A DNA stretch of 64,000 bases from CBDCWT01 sp965223305. GTDB taxonomy: Bacteria; Planctomycetota; Planctomycetia; Pirellulales; Pirellulaceae. This document shows, in pieces, positions 8,979 to 18,322 of the stretch. The stretch covers positions 62,001-126,000 of the forward strand of contig CBDCWT010000030.1 in NCBI GenBank assembly GCA_965223305.1, in the 5' to 3' direction. The translations under genes and the position numbers were made by a program. Below the pieces are notes generated by a model, which worked only from the letters and a program-made list of their open reading frames with translations, was not told the origin of the DNA and made no database searches. The first letter of the stretch is position 1; every line of letters starts with the position of its first letter.

Positions 8979-9734
8979 TCATCTCGACAACCAAAGAGCC
9001 AGCAGCCGCAGAGCCGGCACCCAGACGCTGCGCCGCACAAACGACAACCCCAGCGACTCGTCTTCTGCGCTCTCCTGGTTCCAACGGATCACTACGGAGA
9101 CATACTCCGCAAGCTGCCGGCGGAGGCCAACTGGAGTAACACCGGGCACGTGCTGGCAGTACTGATCGCAAAGCACTCGCAGCTTCCGCACCATGCGGTG
9201 CGGATACACGCGATGCGGTGCAGCGACACCGGCTTTCACTAGCCCGAAGAGGAATACGACGAACACGAAGTCCTGCAGCTCTACCTGTTGGCAAACTGGA
9301 TCGACCATCACTAGGTCGCCGGACGCTTCTTCGACCAGAAAGTTAGCCGGGTCACTATCGAAGTGAATCGAATCCAACCGCGCCTGCGCGAACAGCCGCA
9401 GCAGGCGATCTTCATGCGGTCCAAGCGCCGCGAGACCGGAGGCCGTGATCGCCCGCTTCAAATCAACCCCTTCAATAAACTCGAGATAGATCGCGTTGTT
9501 CGCCTCGTCCACACCGTAGATATGGGGAGTCCGGATGTTCTCGACGCGTGCACACAGCGATTCAAGACTTCGGTAAGCGTCGCGCTCTTGTTGCGCGGTG
9601 TAGACGCGATGATAGGACTTGCAGACCTGCAGTCGATCATCATGTCGCCCGATTTGCAAACGACTATTTCGCCGGCGCTTCAGCCGCCAAGGCAAGACTG
9701 GGCACATCCGCGCCGGAAGCAGCTCGCTGTTCAT
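8979..9734 (-). CDS. Sugar/lipid kinase-like protein (WaaP/Kdo-kinase fold)
   Basis: A 251-residue protein with the layout of small bacterial protein-kinase-like sugar kinases such as the LPS core kinases WaaP/KdkA. The likely ATP-binding lysine is in LQVCKSYHR, a possible helix-C glutamate follows in QQERDAY, the hinge region is IYLEFIEGVDL, the catalytic loop is DSDPANFL and the metal-binding motif is VMVDP. In the polysaccharide locus it may phosphorylate a sugar or lipid carrier. The gene is intact although both neighbours carry frameshifts. The ATG start at 9734 is the first in frame. A choline/aminoglycoside-kinase-like role cannot be excluded. Confidence 0.6.
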   Translation of the reverse strand: MNSELLPARMCPVLPWRLKRRRNSRLQIGRHDDRLQVCKSYHRVYTAQQERDAYRSLESLCARVENIRTPHIYGVDEANNAIYLEFIEGVDLKRAITASGLAALGPHEDRLLRLFAQARLDSIHFDSDPANFLVEEASGDLVMVDPVCQQVELQDFVFVVFLFGLVKAGVAAPHRVYPHRMVRKLRVLCDQYCQHVPGVTPVGLRRQLAEYVSVVIRWNQESAEDESLGLSFVRRSVWVPALRLLALWLSR

Positions 9735-9797
9735 CAGAGAGTTCCTGCCGGACGGCCGCGTGGGACGACTTGTCGACCGCTTTCTTGGCGGCTTTGC

Positions 9798-10566
9798 TCA
9801 CGACTTACCTAATCGAGCTTTGATAAAGAGGGACTTACAGAGCAGCGTTCTGGGCGAGCTGCCCCGTACAGGGTCACAGCGATCCAGATGGCCGCACCAT
9901 GGCGGCTCGCCGAAGACAACTTCCAGCTGGAATCCGTTCTGCTGCTGCAGCGCATGCCTCCACTCTTGTCTTGAAAACCAATGGCTGTACCTGGCGCCGC
10001 TGGCATTCGCGGTCGTCGTTCGTCCGCGCTGGTTGATCACCTTACCCACCGGCCAGTAAATGCTGGAAAGGTTGGGCACATTGAATATCAAGGTCCCCGC
10101 CCGGTCGCAGTAGTGCAGCCACCTGTGCCAACCAGGCGCGATAGTCGGGAATCAGGTTGATGACGAAGATGCTGTAGACAGCATCGAAACTCGCCGAAGC
10201 AAAACGGCAAATCGGCCGCCTGCAGCAGAGGCACCTGATCGAGCCCAACTTGGTTCAGCCGCTGCCGGGCCCTCGCTAACATCCCTGCTGACAGATCGAC
10301 ACCTGCAACTTGGAACCCCGCTTGGGGCAACAACCTCTAACAGGCGACCAGTTCCGCAGCCGATTTCCAACACGAGCCCCCCAACGGACCGGACTTCGCG
10401 CGGTGGGGTCGGACGAACCCGTTTTCAGCAACTCGAGCACCAGATTCTTGTGAAACTGATCCCTGCGCCTGCCCCGCTGCGTCTCGTAGCGACTCGCGTC
10501 GTACGAATCTGCTTCGGTATCGTAGAACCGTTGTACTTGATCTTGTGCGGACGCGTGGTGGGTCAT
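9798..10566 (-). pseudogene. Class I SAM methyltransferase broken by at least four +1 frameshifts
   Basis: Start ATG 10566 overlaps the upstream carbamoyltransferase stop by one base (TGATG), so this was an operonic gene. Joined across frames it reads QVQRFYDTEADSYDASRYE, then LEIGCGTGRLLE (SAM motif I), LLPQAGFQVAGVDLSAGML, ADLPFASASFDAVYSIFVIN, LLRPGGTLIFNVPN, then WFSRQEWRHALQQQNGFQL. The joins fall at a six-G run just upstream of motif I (near 10380), at GG near 10336, at TTTT near 10203 and at GGGG near 10096; a fifth is possible near 9900, where AIWIAVTLYGAARPE appears in another frame. Every join needs one base removed. The product would be a small-molecule or sugar O-/N-methyltransferase of about 250 residues. 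Confidence 0.75.
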
Positions 10567-12245
10567 CAGTTCTTCCGGGCCAGGAACGGACCTAGCTCGA
10601 GTGCGTCAAGCCCGCTTTCCATCAAGGTCCGCACGGCCACTGCGGGACTGCCGACGATGGGAAACCCGTGCAGAATGAAACTCGTATTTAGTAAGACGCC
10701 GGAACCAGTCCGCTGCTTGAACGCTGAGATCAACCCCCGGTAACTGTCGTTTAGGCCGTTGACGATTTGGGGGCGAACTGTCAGGTCGTACGGGTGCATC
10801 GCCGAGATGAACGCGTCCTCGGCGCCGGACTTGGTGTCGAAGGCCTCAATCATATAGTAGGGCCACCCGCTCAACCCCGATACGTATCGATCGGCGTCTT
10901 CTTTCAGCATCGACGCGGCGAACGGCATCCAAAAGTCGCGCTGTTTGATGGCGAAGTTCAACTTGCGAATCACCCGCAGGTCGCGCGGATCCGCTAGGAT
11001 GCTGCGGTTACCGAGGGCTCGCGGCCCAATCTCTTCCCGCCCTTGGAAGCGGGCGACGATTTTCTGGTCGGCCAGCAAGGCGGCGATCTCCTCGGATGGA
11101 TCCGCCATGCGGGCATAGCTGACGCCTGCTGATTCCAGTGCGTCCTGCATCTCCTGTTCCGAATGCTCGAGGCCCAGATACATGTCTGGGGGCATTTCCA
11201 ACTGCGGTTCGTCACCGCGTTTCTTGCAGAGGTCGAGATATCCGAGAATGGCGCCGCCAATCGGAGTGCCTCCGTCGTCGCTGGCCGGATAGACGTAGAG
11301 CAACTCCGTTTCGGGTAACTCACGAATCAACTTGTTCGCTTTTACATTCAGAAAGGCTCCTCCGGCACACGCGACCCGACTGATGCCCGTTTCTCGGATC
11401 GCATTCCCAACCCACTGCACCATCCACTCTTCAAACACCTGCTGGCAAGCGGCTGCAATATTGTCGAACCGCTGACCTTGCAGCAGGCGCCGATAGTAAG
11501 CTTGGATACCCGGTCCGTTTCTGCGGGTCAGATTGCGAAACCGCAAGCCATCAACCCGAAAGCACTGACGCAACAGGGGCGCGCAGTATTCAGCACGGCC
11601 GTAGGGAGCCATGCCCATGACTTTGTACTCGTGTTCATATGGCTTTAGGCCGAGGTGAGCGGTCAATGCAGAGTAGAACCAGGCCGCCGGACTATGAAAC
11701 TTGGGTGTTTTGGCGATCGGGCGGAGTTCATTTTCTTTGCCAATCGATACGGTGGCGCATAGTCCGTCCCCAGCACCATCCAAAGTGAGCACCAAGGTTT
11801 CAGTTTCCCACGGCCGGTGGAAGTACGCCGTGGCAGCGTGACACAAATGGTGGTCGTAGGCTGTCACAGGCTTGTCGTCCAAGCCCATGGCAGCCAACTG
11901 TTCGAGCAGCGCTCGCCGTTTTCGGATTCTAGCGAGCAACCACTGACCCATCTGAGTAGTGAGTTCCGTTTGCCCCAGGAAGTAAAACGTTCGCAACACC
12001 GACTTGAGTGGCGACTCCCTGCGCGTGGGAGTCATGGTGCGGATGCGATCGCAGAGTGCAATGGCGTCGACATCGGCGGGCGAGATTCCCGTCCTTTGAA
12101 AGAGCTCCGCTAATGACTGTGTGGGAACTCCGGCGTAGTTCTTCACGTTGCGCCGTCGCTCTTCCGCGCTATAGAGAACGACTTTGCCGTCCTGCAGCAG
12201 ACAAGCACCTGCATCATGGCCATCGTGTACAGAGAGGACAATCAT
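10566..12245 (-). CDS. NodU/CmcH-family carbamoyltransferase 1
   Basis: A 559-residue O-carbamoyltransferase of the NodU/CmcH/TobZ family, which moves a carbamoyl group from carbamoyl phosphate, via carbamoyl-AMP, to a hydroxyl on a sugar or antibiotic. The N-terminal Kae1-like part starts at once with SVHDGHDAGACLLQDG and contains the metal-site histidines in DHHLCHAATAYFHRPW. The C-terminal YrdC-like part has the hallmark GREEIGPRALGNRSILADPR. Length is normal for the family. It lies 190 bp after the asparagine-synthase-like gene and overlaps the next gene by one base. It probably decorates the polymer made by this locus. A second, longer paralogue lies at 21636-23483. Confidence 0.9.
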   Translation of the reverse strand: MIVLSVHDGHDAGACLLQDGKVVLYSAEERRRNVKNYAGVPTQSLAELFQRTGISPADVDAIALCDRIRTMTPTRRESPLKSVLRTFYFLGQTELTTQMGQWLLARIRKRRALLEQLAAMGLDDKPVTAYDHHLCHAATAYFHRPWETETLVLTLDGAGDGLCATVSIGKENELRPIAKTPKFHSPAAWFYSALTAHLGLKPYEHEYKVMGMAPYGRAEYCAPLLRQCFRVDGLRFRNLTRRNGPGIQAYYRRLLQGQRFDNIAAACQQVFEEWMVQWVGNAIRETGISRVACAGGAFLNVKANKLIRELPETELLYVYPASDDGGTPIGGAILGYLDLCKKRGDEPQLEMPPDMYLGLEHSEQEMQDALESAGVSYARMADPSEEIAALLADQKIVARFQGREEIGPRALGNRSILADPRDLRVIRKLNFAIKQRDFWMPFAASMLKEDADRYVSGLSGWPYYMIEAFDTKSGAEDAFISAMHPYDLTVRPQIVNGLNDSYRGLISAFKQRTGSGVLLNTSFILHGFPIVGSPAVAVRTLMESGLDALELGPFLARKN

Positions 12246-12435
12246 GTGACCAAACTAGATCCGGGGGTTCTCAGAAGCAGACACGACACAACGTATAGCT
12301 TTTTTCGCCGCAGGAGTGCGGTCGGCGAGACGGGTTCGCGCCAGATGGCAAGGGTCGTAGGGATTGTCATACGATGAACGACACTGCAAAGCCGTTTTCG
12401 CCACACAAGATGCCGAGATGGACGGCCCACGTGGA

Positions 12436-14382
12436 TCATCCCGCTACCACGCCGTTAGCCTGGCACCAGTGGACCAAATTGAGCAGCGCTAAGATGTCGG
12501 CATAGCGCACGCCGCGCTGCTGCTGGAGGTAGGCTTGCCAGATCTTGGCTACCTCGGCGGGCCGCAAGCCGGCTGCCTCGACCAACTCACCGTCCAACAG
12601 GTGCTCGTCGACGAAGCCACGCAACTCACCGCGCAGCCAGCGAGCCCAGGGGAACACGAATCCCATCTTTCGACGACGCACGACCTCCGGAGGAACCAAC
12701 TCTTTGACCATCTCCACCAGCAACCACTTGTTGACTGTCCGGCTCACAGGCAACTTCACCTGACCGGGAAGGCGGGCAACTTCGGCAATCAAGAGGTGGT
12801 CCAGGAGCGGGACACGGACCTCCAGGCCTCGCGCCATCGACATCTGATCGGTGTCCCGCAACAGCACGTTGTGCATATACAGGGACATCTCCAGCAGAGA
12901 AGTTGCGTTGACCACGTCGGTGTCGCGGACCTGGTACTCCAGCTCGGCGAATAAACTCTCGTCCAGACCGAAGGTGGGCGAGCCTCCTGCGGCTAGCAGC
13001 TTCCCGATTCGCTCCTGCGAATAGAACTGCCTCAGCACCGCGTAGGCATCCAGCCGCGTAGCGCTGAATCCAACCAGCTGCACAGCCCGCCAAAGCTGTC
13101 CGGAGTTGCCGATGAACTTGCCGCAAAGGGCGCGGCTCCGCGGGCCACAGAGGCCGCCGCAACATCGTATCCAGCGGTCAATCGCACGGAGTTTGTGAAA
13201 GTTGTTGTATCCGGCGAACGCCTCGTCTCCACCTAGGCCGGACAAGGCCGCTTTCAGACCAGCATCTCGGGCGGCTTTCGATATCGTGTAGGTATTCAAC
13301 CCGTCACTGGATGGCTGATCGTACGATGCCAACGCGTGGTCCAGGTCGGCCAACATATCCTGGGACGTCACGGTCAAGACGGTGTGCCGCACGTCGCAAG
13401 CTCGCGCAACGGCGATCGCGTGTTCCGACTCGTCGAACTCAGCTTCGTCAAACGAAATCGAAAAGGTATCCGGCTGGAGCTGTTGTCTGGACGCCGACGC
13501 CACAATAGCGCTGGAGTCGATTCCTCCCGAGAGAAAGACACCGATCGGGACGTCCGCCAGAAAACGTGACTTGACCGCCTCGTCGAAAACAGGTTGCAGC
13601 CGCTCCAGTAGGGCTTCGCGGTGGTCCGCCGCCATGGGAGCACCGTTGCGAGTCGCTGATGCTGCTTGCGTGTCGCAAAACGGCGGTCGCCAATACCGTT
13701 GGGACACCCAGTCCATCTTCTGCGCTGTCAACTCGATGCAAACTCGCTCGCCGGGTAGCAACGACTGGATTCCCTCCACAATCGTATGCGGGGCCTGCAC
13801 GGCACCGAAAGCTAGGTAGCCCGTGAGCGCCTGACGGGAAAGACGTCGGGGCACCAATCCCGAGGCTAGAATCGCCCGCACTTCTGAGGCAAACAGCAAC
13901 AAGTCGGGCGTGGGCCTCGCAATGTAGAGTGGCTTGACACCCAGCCGGTCCCGGGCCAACCAGAACTGGCGGCGGCGGCCGTCGTAGAGCGCAAACGCAA
14001 AGATACCTCGTAGCTCGTCCGTCACATCAGGGCCACGCTCGACCCAAGCGCGGAGCAGCGACTCTGTATCTGATGTGGAAAGAAAGTCAGCATCCGTGAG
14101 CCCGGCGCGGAGCGCGCGATGGTTGTAGATCTCGCCGTTGTAAGTGATCCAACTTCCCGAGGACGGATCGCCCATCGGCTGATGACCGTTGGAGCTGACG
14201 TCGATAATCGACAGCCGACGATGTCCCAGATAAAGCTGCCATCCTTCGGCCGGAGAAAACACCGTTGTTCCCGAATCGTCGGGCCCGCGGTGACCCAATC
14301 GTTCGGTCATCAGATCGAGCCGCTTGGCAAACTCTGGGTTGTCCAGATCTGCCCGTGTCAGTATTCCCGCGATACCACACAT
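12436..14382 (-). CDS. asnB: Asparagine synthase-like glutamine amidotransferase
   Basis: A 648-residue AsnB-type enzyme. The N-terminal class II glutaminase begins MCGIAGI, so Cys2 becomes the N-terminal nucleophile, and carries LGHRGPDDSG and the GEIYNH loop. The synthetase domain has the PP-loop SGGIDSSAIVA at about residue 285 and LSGLGGDEAFAGY. The reaction is ATP-dependent transfer of ammonia from glutamine to a carboxylate. In polysaccharide loci such enzymes often amidate sugar acids rather than make free asparagine, so a uronic-acid amidation role is plausible but unproven. It lies between a glycosyltransferase and a carbamoyltransferase. Confidence 0.88.
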   Translation of the reverse strand: MCGIAGILTRADLDNPEFAKRLDLMTERLGHRGPDDSGTTVFSPAEGWQLYLGHRRLSIIDVSSNGHQPMGDPSSGSWITYNGEIYNHRALRAGLTDADFLSTSDTESLLRAWVERGPDVTDELRGIFAFALYDGRRRQFWLARDRLGVKPLYIARPTPDLLLFASEVRAILASGLVPRRLSRQALTGYLAFGAVQAPHTIVEGIQSLLPGERVCIELTAQKMDWVSQRYWRPPFCDTQAASATRNGAPMAADHREALLERLQPVFDEAVKSRFLADVPIGVFLSGGIDSSAIVASASRQQLQPDTFSISFDEAEFDESEHAIAVARACDVRHTVLTVTSQDMLADLDHALASYDQPSSDGLNTYTISKAARDAGLKAALSGLGGDEAFAGYNNFHKLRAIDRWIRCCGGLCGPRSRALCGKFIGNSGQLWRAVQLVGFSATRLDAYAVLRQFYSQERIGKLLAAGGSPTFGLDESLFAELEYQVRDTDVVNATSLLEMSLYMHNVLLRDTDQMSMARGLEVRVPLLDHLLIAEVARLPGQVKLPVSRTVNKWLLVEMVKELVPPEVVRRRKMGFVFPWARWLRGELRGFVDEHLLDGELVEAAGLRPAEVAKIWQAYLQQQRGVRYADILALLNLVHWCQANGVVAG

Positions 14383-14484
14383 CTAGACGCCGTCCCGAGG
14401 ATCCTCTGTGCAGCGTGCTGCGGCTCGGCACGAGTGGCTGAAGGCAGTTGGCAAGTCGGGCAGGCGGTAGGTCACCATGGCGCG

Positions 14485-15573
14485 TTAGGCCGACCAGTTT
14501 CCGAGCGCTTGTTCGCAGAGGTGAACGAGCTTCTCGGCTCCGTTCACTAGCTGGTGCTCGGCCACCGAGGACTCGGCCAAGCGCCGATGTACTTCCAGCT
14601 GGTGGTCTGGCAGCGTGGCGGCCTGCCGCAAAGCTCTCGCCAAACTAGCAAAGTCGCCGGCCCGACAGATCCAACCGTTCTTACCCGGCTCGATCAGATC
14701 GATTGCGGCGCCCATGCGATCGGTGGCGATCACCGGCAAACCTGCGGCAAGTCCTTCCGGGACAATCAGTCCCCACCCATCGTAGCGGGAGGGCGCCACC
14801 AGGATGTCGGCCTGGTGATACCAGCTGGGAAGCTGCTGCCAATCTTGAAACCCCACAAAACGGACGCGATCTTCGAGCCCCTGGAGTTCCTCTCTCAACT
14901 GCGCATCGAGGTCACCCGTGCCCAACAGCGTGAGATGGACGTCGTGGCCTTCGGCCACGATGTCGCGGAAACCACGGGCCAGCAAATCCACACCCTTGCG
15001 CGCCGCCAAGGCGCCGGAGTAAAGGAATCGACGAGGCGCCGGCTGTTGGGCCGCCGCCGTTGTTGACCGCCGAAAACGCTCGAGATCCGAATAGTACGGA
15101 AGCTCAGCGTACCGGCGATGGGGACCGAATTCGCGACGGTACTTGGCGGTGGCCCAGCTCCCGATCCCCCAGATCGGAGCTTGTGAGTGAAGCAGCGGCG
15201 CCAGCTGCCAACGCCGATAGAGCGTTCCCAGCCGCCCCTTGAGGCGGAAAGACGGCCTTTCTCCCCAGAAGGCCCAGGGATCGAGGCGGCCTGCCCGTAG
15301 CTTGATCATCCGCCGAACAAAACGGTCCCGGTAGAGATTAAAGACGACAACATCGGAGTCGGCCACCCGCAGCCGGGTCTTCTCTTGAGCGCTGGAGTCG
15401 TTCAGGACGCAATGCTCATGCCGAATCGGAATGTTCTTCCAGTAACGCCCCGTCCATTTGTCGTGAAGATAGGAGACAAACAGATCGGCGGTCGAGCTCG
15501 CTGCCACTGCATTGAACAGTTCAACCTGATACGGCGAAACAAAATGCGTGATGATATGAATGCTGGGATTCAT
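14485..15573 (-). CDS. Family 4 glycosyltransferase
   Basis: A 362-residue GT-B glycosyltransferase. The open frame extends upstream to 15858, but that part lies inside the previous gene. The ATG at 15573 overlaps the polymerase stop codon by one base (TGATG) and gives a proper family start (MNPSIHIITHFVSPYQVELF). The C-terminal nucleotide-sugar domain has RFLYSGALAARKGVDLLARG, ADILVAPSRYDGWGLIVPEG and GLAAGLPVIATDRMGA. The sugar specificity cannot be read from sequence. Likely translated together with the polymerase. Confidence 0.85.
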   Translation of the reverse strand: MNPSIHIITHFVSPYQVELFNAVAASSTADLFVSYLHDKWTGRYWKNIPIRHEHCVLNDSSAQEKTRLRVADSDVVVFNLYRDRFVRRMIKLRAGRLDPWAFWGERPSFRLKGRLGTLYRRWQLAPLLHSQAPIWGIGSWATAKYRREFGPHRRYAELPYYSDLERFRRSTTAAAQQPAPRRFLYSGALAARKGVDLLARGFRDIVAEGHDVHLTLLGTGDLDAQLREELQGLEDRVRFVGFQDWQQLPSWYHQADILVAPSRYDGWGLIVPEGLAAGLPVIATDRMGAAIDLIEPGKNGWICRAGDFASLARALRQAATLPDHQLEVHRRLAESSVAEHQLVNGAEKLVHLCEQALGNWSA

Positions 15574-17024
15574 CACAACGCAGAGTAGGATTCCTCGCGG
15601 ATTTCTATGGGATGAGTGCGTTTTTGCTGTATCTTGAGCACGAACGACGCGATCACCCAAGCCACGAACATGTAGCTCATGATCACTAGATCGACCATCG
15701 AGCGGATTCCCGCGAGCAGGACGATCGTGCCTAGCGCATACATCAGCGATCGCGCCACACCTGGTGGAAAAGTCAGGATGCGCACCACCGTCCGCGCCAG
15801 CACGCCGTGTACGACCCCGCCCAGAAACACCGCCAGCCAACCCGCAGAGACATACCACTCGCCGATGATCGACGTCGATAGTGTCGTGCCCTCCTTGCCG
15901 AGTATCTGACCTAGATCAAAACCCGAATCGACTGGCTTGCTCTTCCAGATTGCTCGTGGCACAGGCCGCACAAGCGCATAGACGACCTGCTGATGTTTGA
16001 CGTAGGGGTAGTGTGTCGGTACGAGTTCGATGACCCTCGACAGATTCTTGAAGTTCTCGTCGACGTGCAAGATGTTGTACCGGTACTGCGACCGTGGATT
16101 CTCCAGTCCAAGTCGCCAACCGAACTTTCGATACTCCAGCATCAGGTGCATCAAGGTCAGAGTCAGCACTGCGGCACAGATACCCAGGATCAGCCGGTGT
16201 CCAAACTTGCGGAGGTCGAGCAACATCCAACACAGAATCGCAGCTCCTATCGTGACACCAATCACCCGCCGGCTGCCGCTTTGCGAAAGGAAAGCCAACA
16301 TGACCACGGACAGCAAGCAGGCAAAGATCGTCTCCGGTCGTAGCCAGCCACGCAGCCGGGCCAGGCACACCACGAGTGACGGCAGCAGATACCCAAAATA
16401 GACCAGAATGTGAATAAACGAGTTCCAACCACCAAGGGCACCCCGCGACCAGGGCGCGCGAAATCGGGGGCGCCCCAGTCCGTCGATCATCGCTGACAAA
16501 TCAAAGCCAGAGAAGTAAGCGTACTGGAACATCCCGAACGCAAAACAGACGATGACCAGTTTAAACGCCAGCCCCGCGCTAATCGGCCTACGGATGAGCC
16601 CCACGACCACACGGGGCAGCGGCAGAGGCGCGAACATCGTAGCCAACCAGAACCCCGAAGCGAACAGCCCAATGGCCAGGAACGCGCCCTTGGCAGTCGA
16701 AGCCGTTAGCGCTCCCAAGGACGAACCTAACAGCAAGTCCATCACCAGGAAGAAAAAGATCCCGAAGATCGTAACGTGCTCCGGGCGCAAGACCGCCCGG
16801 GGATTTCTGAGAAAGGCGGCAACTGGCGGGACAGCCAAACCACCGGTCATGCAGAGACCCGAAGCAAACAACGCTCCTGGAGGCGTCGGGTCCAGAGGAA
16901 CGGTCAACACCGCACCCACCGTTCCGACCACGACCGAGCAGGCACCGGCTACCGGATAACAGGGAAAACTCGCGAGCGACTCAGCACTAGGCTCGAGAGA
17001 GTCTGTTGGGATGAATGTGCTCAT
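15573..17024 (-). CDS. Wzy-like O-antigen polymerase, multi-pass membrane protein
   Basis: A 483-residue integral membrane protein with about 10-12 hydrophobic helices (for example VTIFGIFFFLVMDLLLGSSL, LAFKLVIVCFAFGMFQYAYF, SLMYALGTIVLLAGIRSMVD). A long extracytoplasmic loop around residues 300-385 contains charged residues and conserved-looking RPVPRAIW and GEWYVSAGW stretches, as in oligosaccharide repeat-unit polymerases. The family is poorly conserved, so the call rests on topology and on the location among glycosyltransferases. It would join lipid-linked repeat units in the Wzy-dependent pathway. It differs clearly from the ligase/TPR protein at 45834-48557, so the locus has two proteins of this general class. 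Confidence 0.72.
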   Translation of the reverse strand: MSTFIPTDSLEPSAESLASFPCYPVAGACSVVVGTVGAVLTVPLDPTPPGALFASGLCMTGGLAVPPVAAFLRNPRAVLRPEHVTIFGIFFFLVMDLLLGSSLGALTASTAKGAFLAIGLFASGFWLATMFAPLPLPRVVVGLIRRPISAGLAFKLVIVCFAFGMFQYAYFSGFDLSAMIDGLGRPRFRAPWSRGALGGWNSFIHILVYFGYLLPSLVVCLARLRGWLRPETIFACLLSVVMLAFLSQSGSRRVIGVTIGAAILCWMLLDLRKFGHRLILGICAAVLTLTLMHLMLEYRKFGWRLGLENPRSQYRYNILHVDENFKNLSRVIELVPTHYPYVKHQQVVYALVRPVPRAIWKSKPVDSGFDLGQILGKEGTTLSTSIIGEWYVSAGWLAVFLGGVVHGVLARTVVRILTFPPGVARSLMYALGTIVLLAGIRSMVDLVIMSYMFVAWVIASFVLKIQQKRTHPIEIREESYSAL

Positions 17025-17056
17025 GATGTCAAAGAGAATCCGAGACTAGAAGAGAT

Positions 17057-18280
17057 TTAGCTGTCCTCACCTAGGGCCCGCCGGACGCCATCACGGAACG
17101 ACGGCCAGCTAAAACGGCTCGCGCAGGCACGGGCCGCCTCTCGCACCTCGGCCGACTCAGGCAGCGCTACTGAAAGCTGTTCCAGCTTTGCCGCGAGCTG
17201 ATCTACCTGCGCTGGCGGCGAGAGGAAGATGCCGTCGGTCTCATCGCCCAAGTCGGGGAGGCAAGTGTTCTCGGTACCCAGGACAGGGCAGCCTTGCGCC
17301 AGCGCCTCTAAGTAGACCTGCCCGAACCCTTCTACGAGCGAAGGCATCGCAAACAGCGTGCTCGATTGGTAGAGCATGCCGAGTCGCTCCTGAGAAACTC
17401 CTCGTACTAGCTCGACACCGGAGGTTTGGGCGACAAGTCGTTGGATACCGCGGTCGATCGTGCGACAGATTAGTGTCAGCTTGCTATCGGCAGGCAGTGC
17501 CGCCCGCTGCCAGGCGTACAACAGATGATGCAGGCCTTTGCGCTGCCCGCCCGACCCGACGAAGATCACATGAAATGCCCCCGGAGGAGGTTGCGGCGCG
17601 CCGCTGACGGGATGCACATCGATACCGTAAGGAACAACGCGGCACTTCTTCTCCTCGGCCCCCGCGTCCAGCAACGAGCGGCGTGTAAAACGGCTGGCGC
17701 ACAAGATCAAGTCGGCATGCCTCCAGGCGTCGCGCTCGCGGCGGGTCAACTTCTCGGGCAGAGGCAGGCTGCGTTCTCCGGAAAACGATTCTCCCACGTC
17801 CGGATAACACCGCCGGTCGCTAGATAGGATCTGTTGCTCGAGCTGAGGATGAGGGTGATATTGAAATAGAATCCGACGCGGCGTGTGGGGATACTTGGCA
17901 ACAAACGCCTCCCACGCATAAGGACTGTAGAGCAACAAGTGAGAACGATATCGCGCCGCTCGGCGCGCGGCTACCTGAGAGAATCGACGATCCAGCTTCA
18001 TAAACGTCAGCGCTCGCGCGCATCCGAGCCGGTGCCGCGCGTGCTCAAGCAATGTAGTTCCCCACAGGCAGCTAACGCGGCTCGGCGGAATGCCCGCTGC
18101 CCGCCGAAAGTCCGCCTTGGTGCGAATCGCCAGGGGCGCACATCTCGCGACCGCTTGCACCCAAGGCGTCGTATAGGCGTCCGTGATGAACTGGTCCAGC
18201 AAGGATGCTTCCGCCAGCGCAAGGGGTACCTGGTATGAATCTCGGCGGCCTCGGAATGCGCATACGAATGAGTTCGTCAT
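17057..18280 (-). CDS. Family 4 glycosyltransferase
   Basis: A 407-residue GT-B glycosyltransferase. The frame is open from 18322, but ATG 18280 (MTNSFVCAFRGRRDSYQVPL) is the better start: it begins at the first core strand and avoids crowding the previous gene's stop at 18323. The C-terminal domain has FHVIFVGSGGQRKGLHHLL, TLFAMPSLVEGFGQVYLEAL and AQGCPVLGTEN, the usual donor-binding signatures with an E-x7-E pair. The specificity is unknown. Confidence 0.85.
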   Translation of the reverse strand: MTNSFVCAFRGRRDSYQVPLALAEASLLDQFITDAYTTPWVQAVARCAPLAIRTKADFRRAAGIPPSRVSCLWGTTLLEHARHRLGCARALTFMKLDRRFSQVAARRAARYRSHLLLYSPYAWEAFVAKYPHTPRRILFQYHPHPQLEQQILSSDRRCYPDVGESFSGERSLPLPEKLTRRERDAWRHADLILCASRFTRRSLLDAGAEEKKCRVVPYGIDVHPVSGAPQPPPGAFHVIFVGSGGQRKGLHHLLYAWQRAALPADSKLTLICRTIDRGIQRLVAQTSGVELVRGVSQERLGMLYQSSTLFAMPSLVEGFGQVYLEALAQGCPVLGTENTCLPDLGDETDGIFLSPPAQVDQLAAKLEQLSVALPESAEVREAARACASRFSWPSFRDGVRRALGEDS

Positions 18281-18322
18281 GGTGGTTCCGACAGGAACTT
18301 CGCCAGCTGCGGCAGGCCACAC

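Noticed and set aside
12242..12439. 65-codon minus-strand frame between the asparagine synthase and carbamoyltransferase 1
   Set aside because: It fills a 190-bp gap but has no ribosome site, no domain and a biased basic composition. Probably non-coding.
15574..15858. N-terminal extension of the GT4 protein to 15858
   Set aside because: It lies in the polymerase gene and has low-quality Arg/Gly-rich sequence. The one-base TGATG overlap at 15573 gives the proper start.
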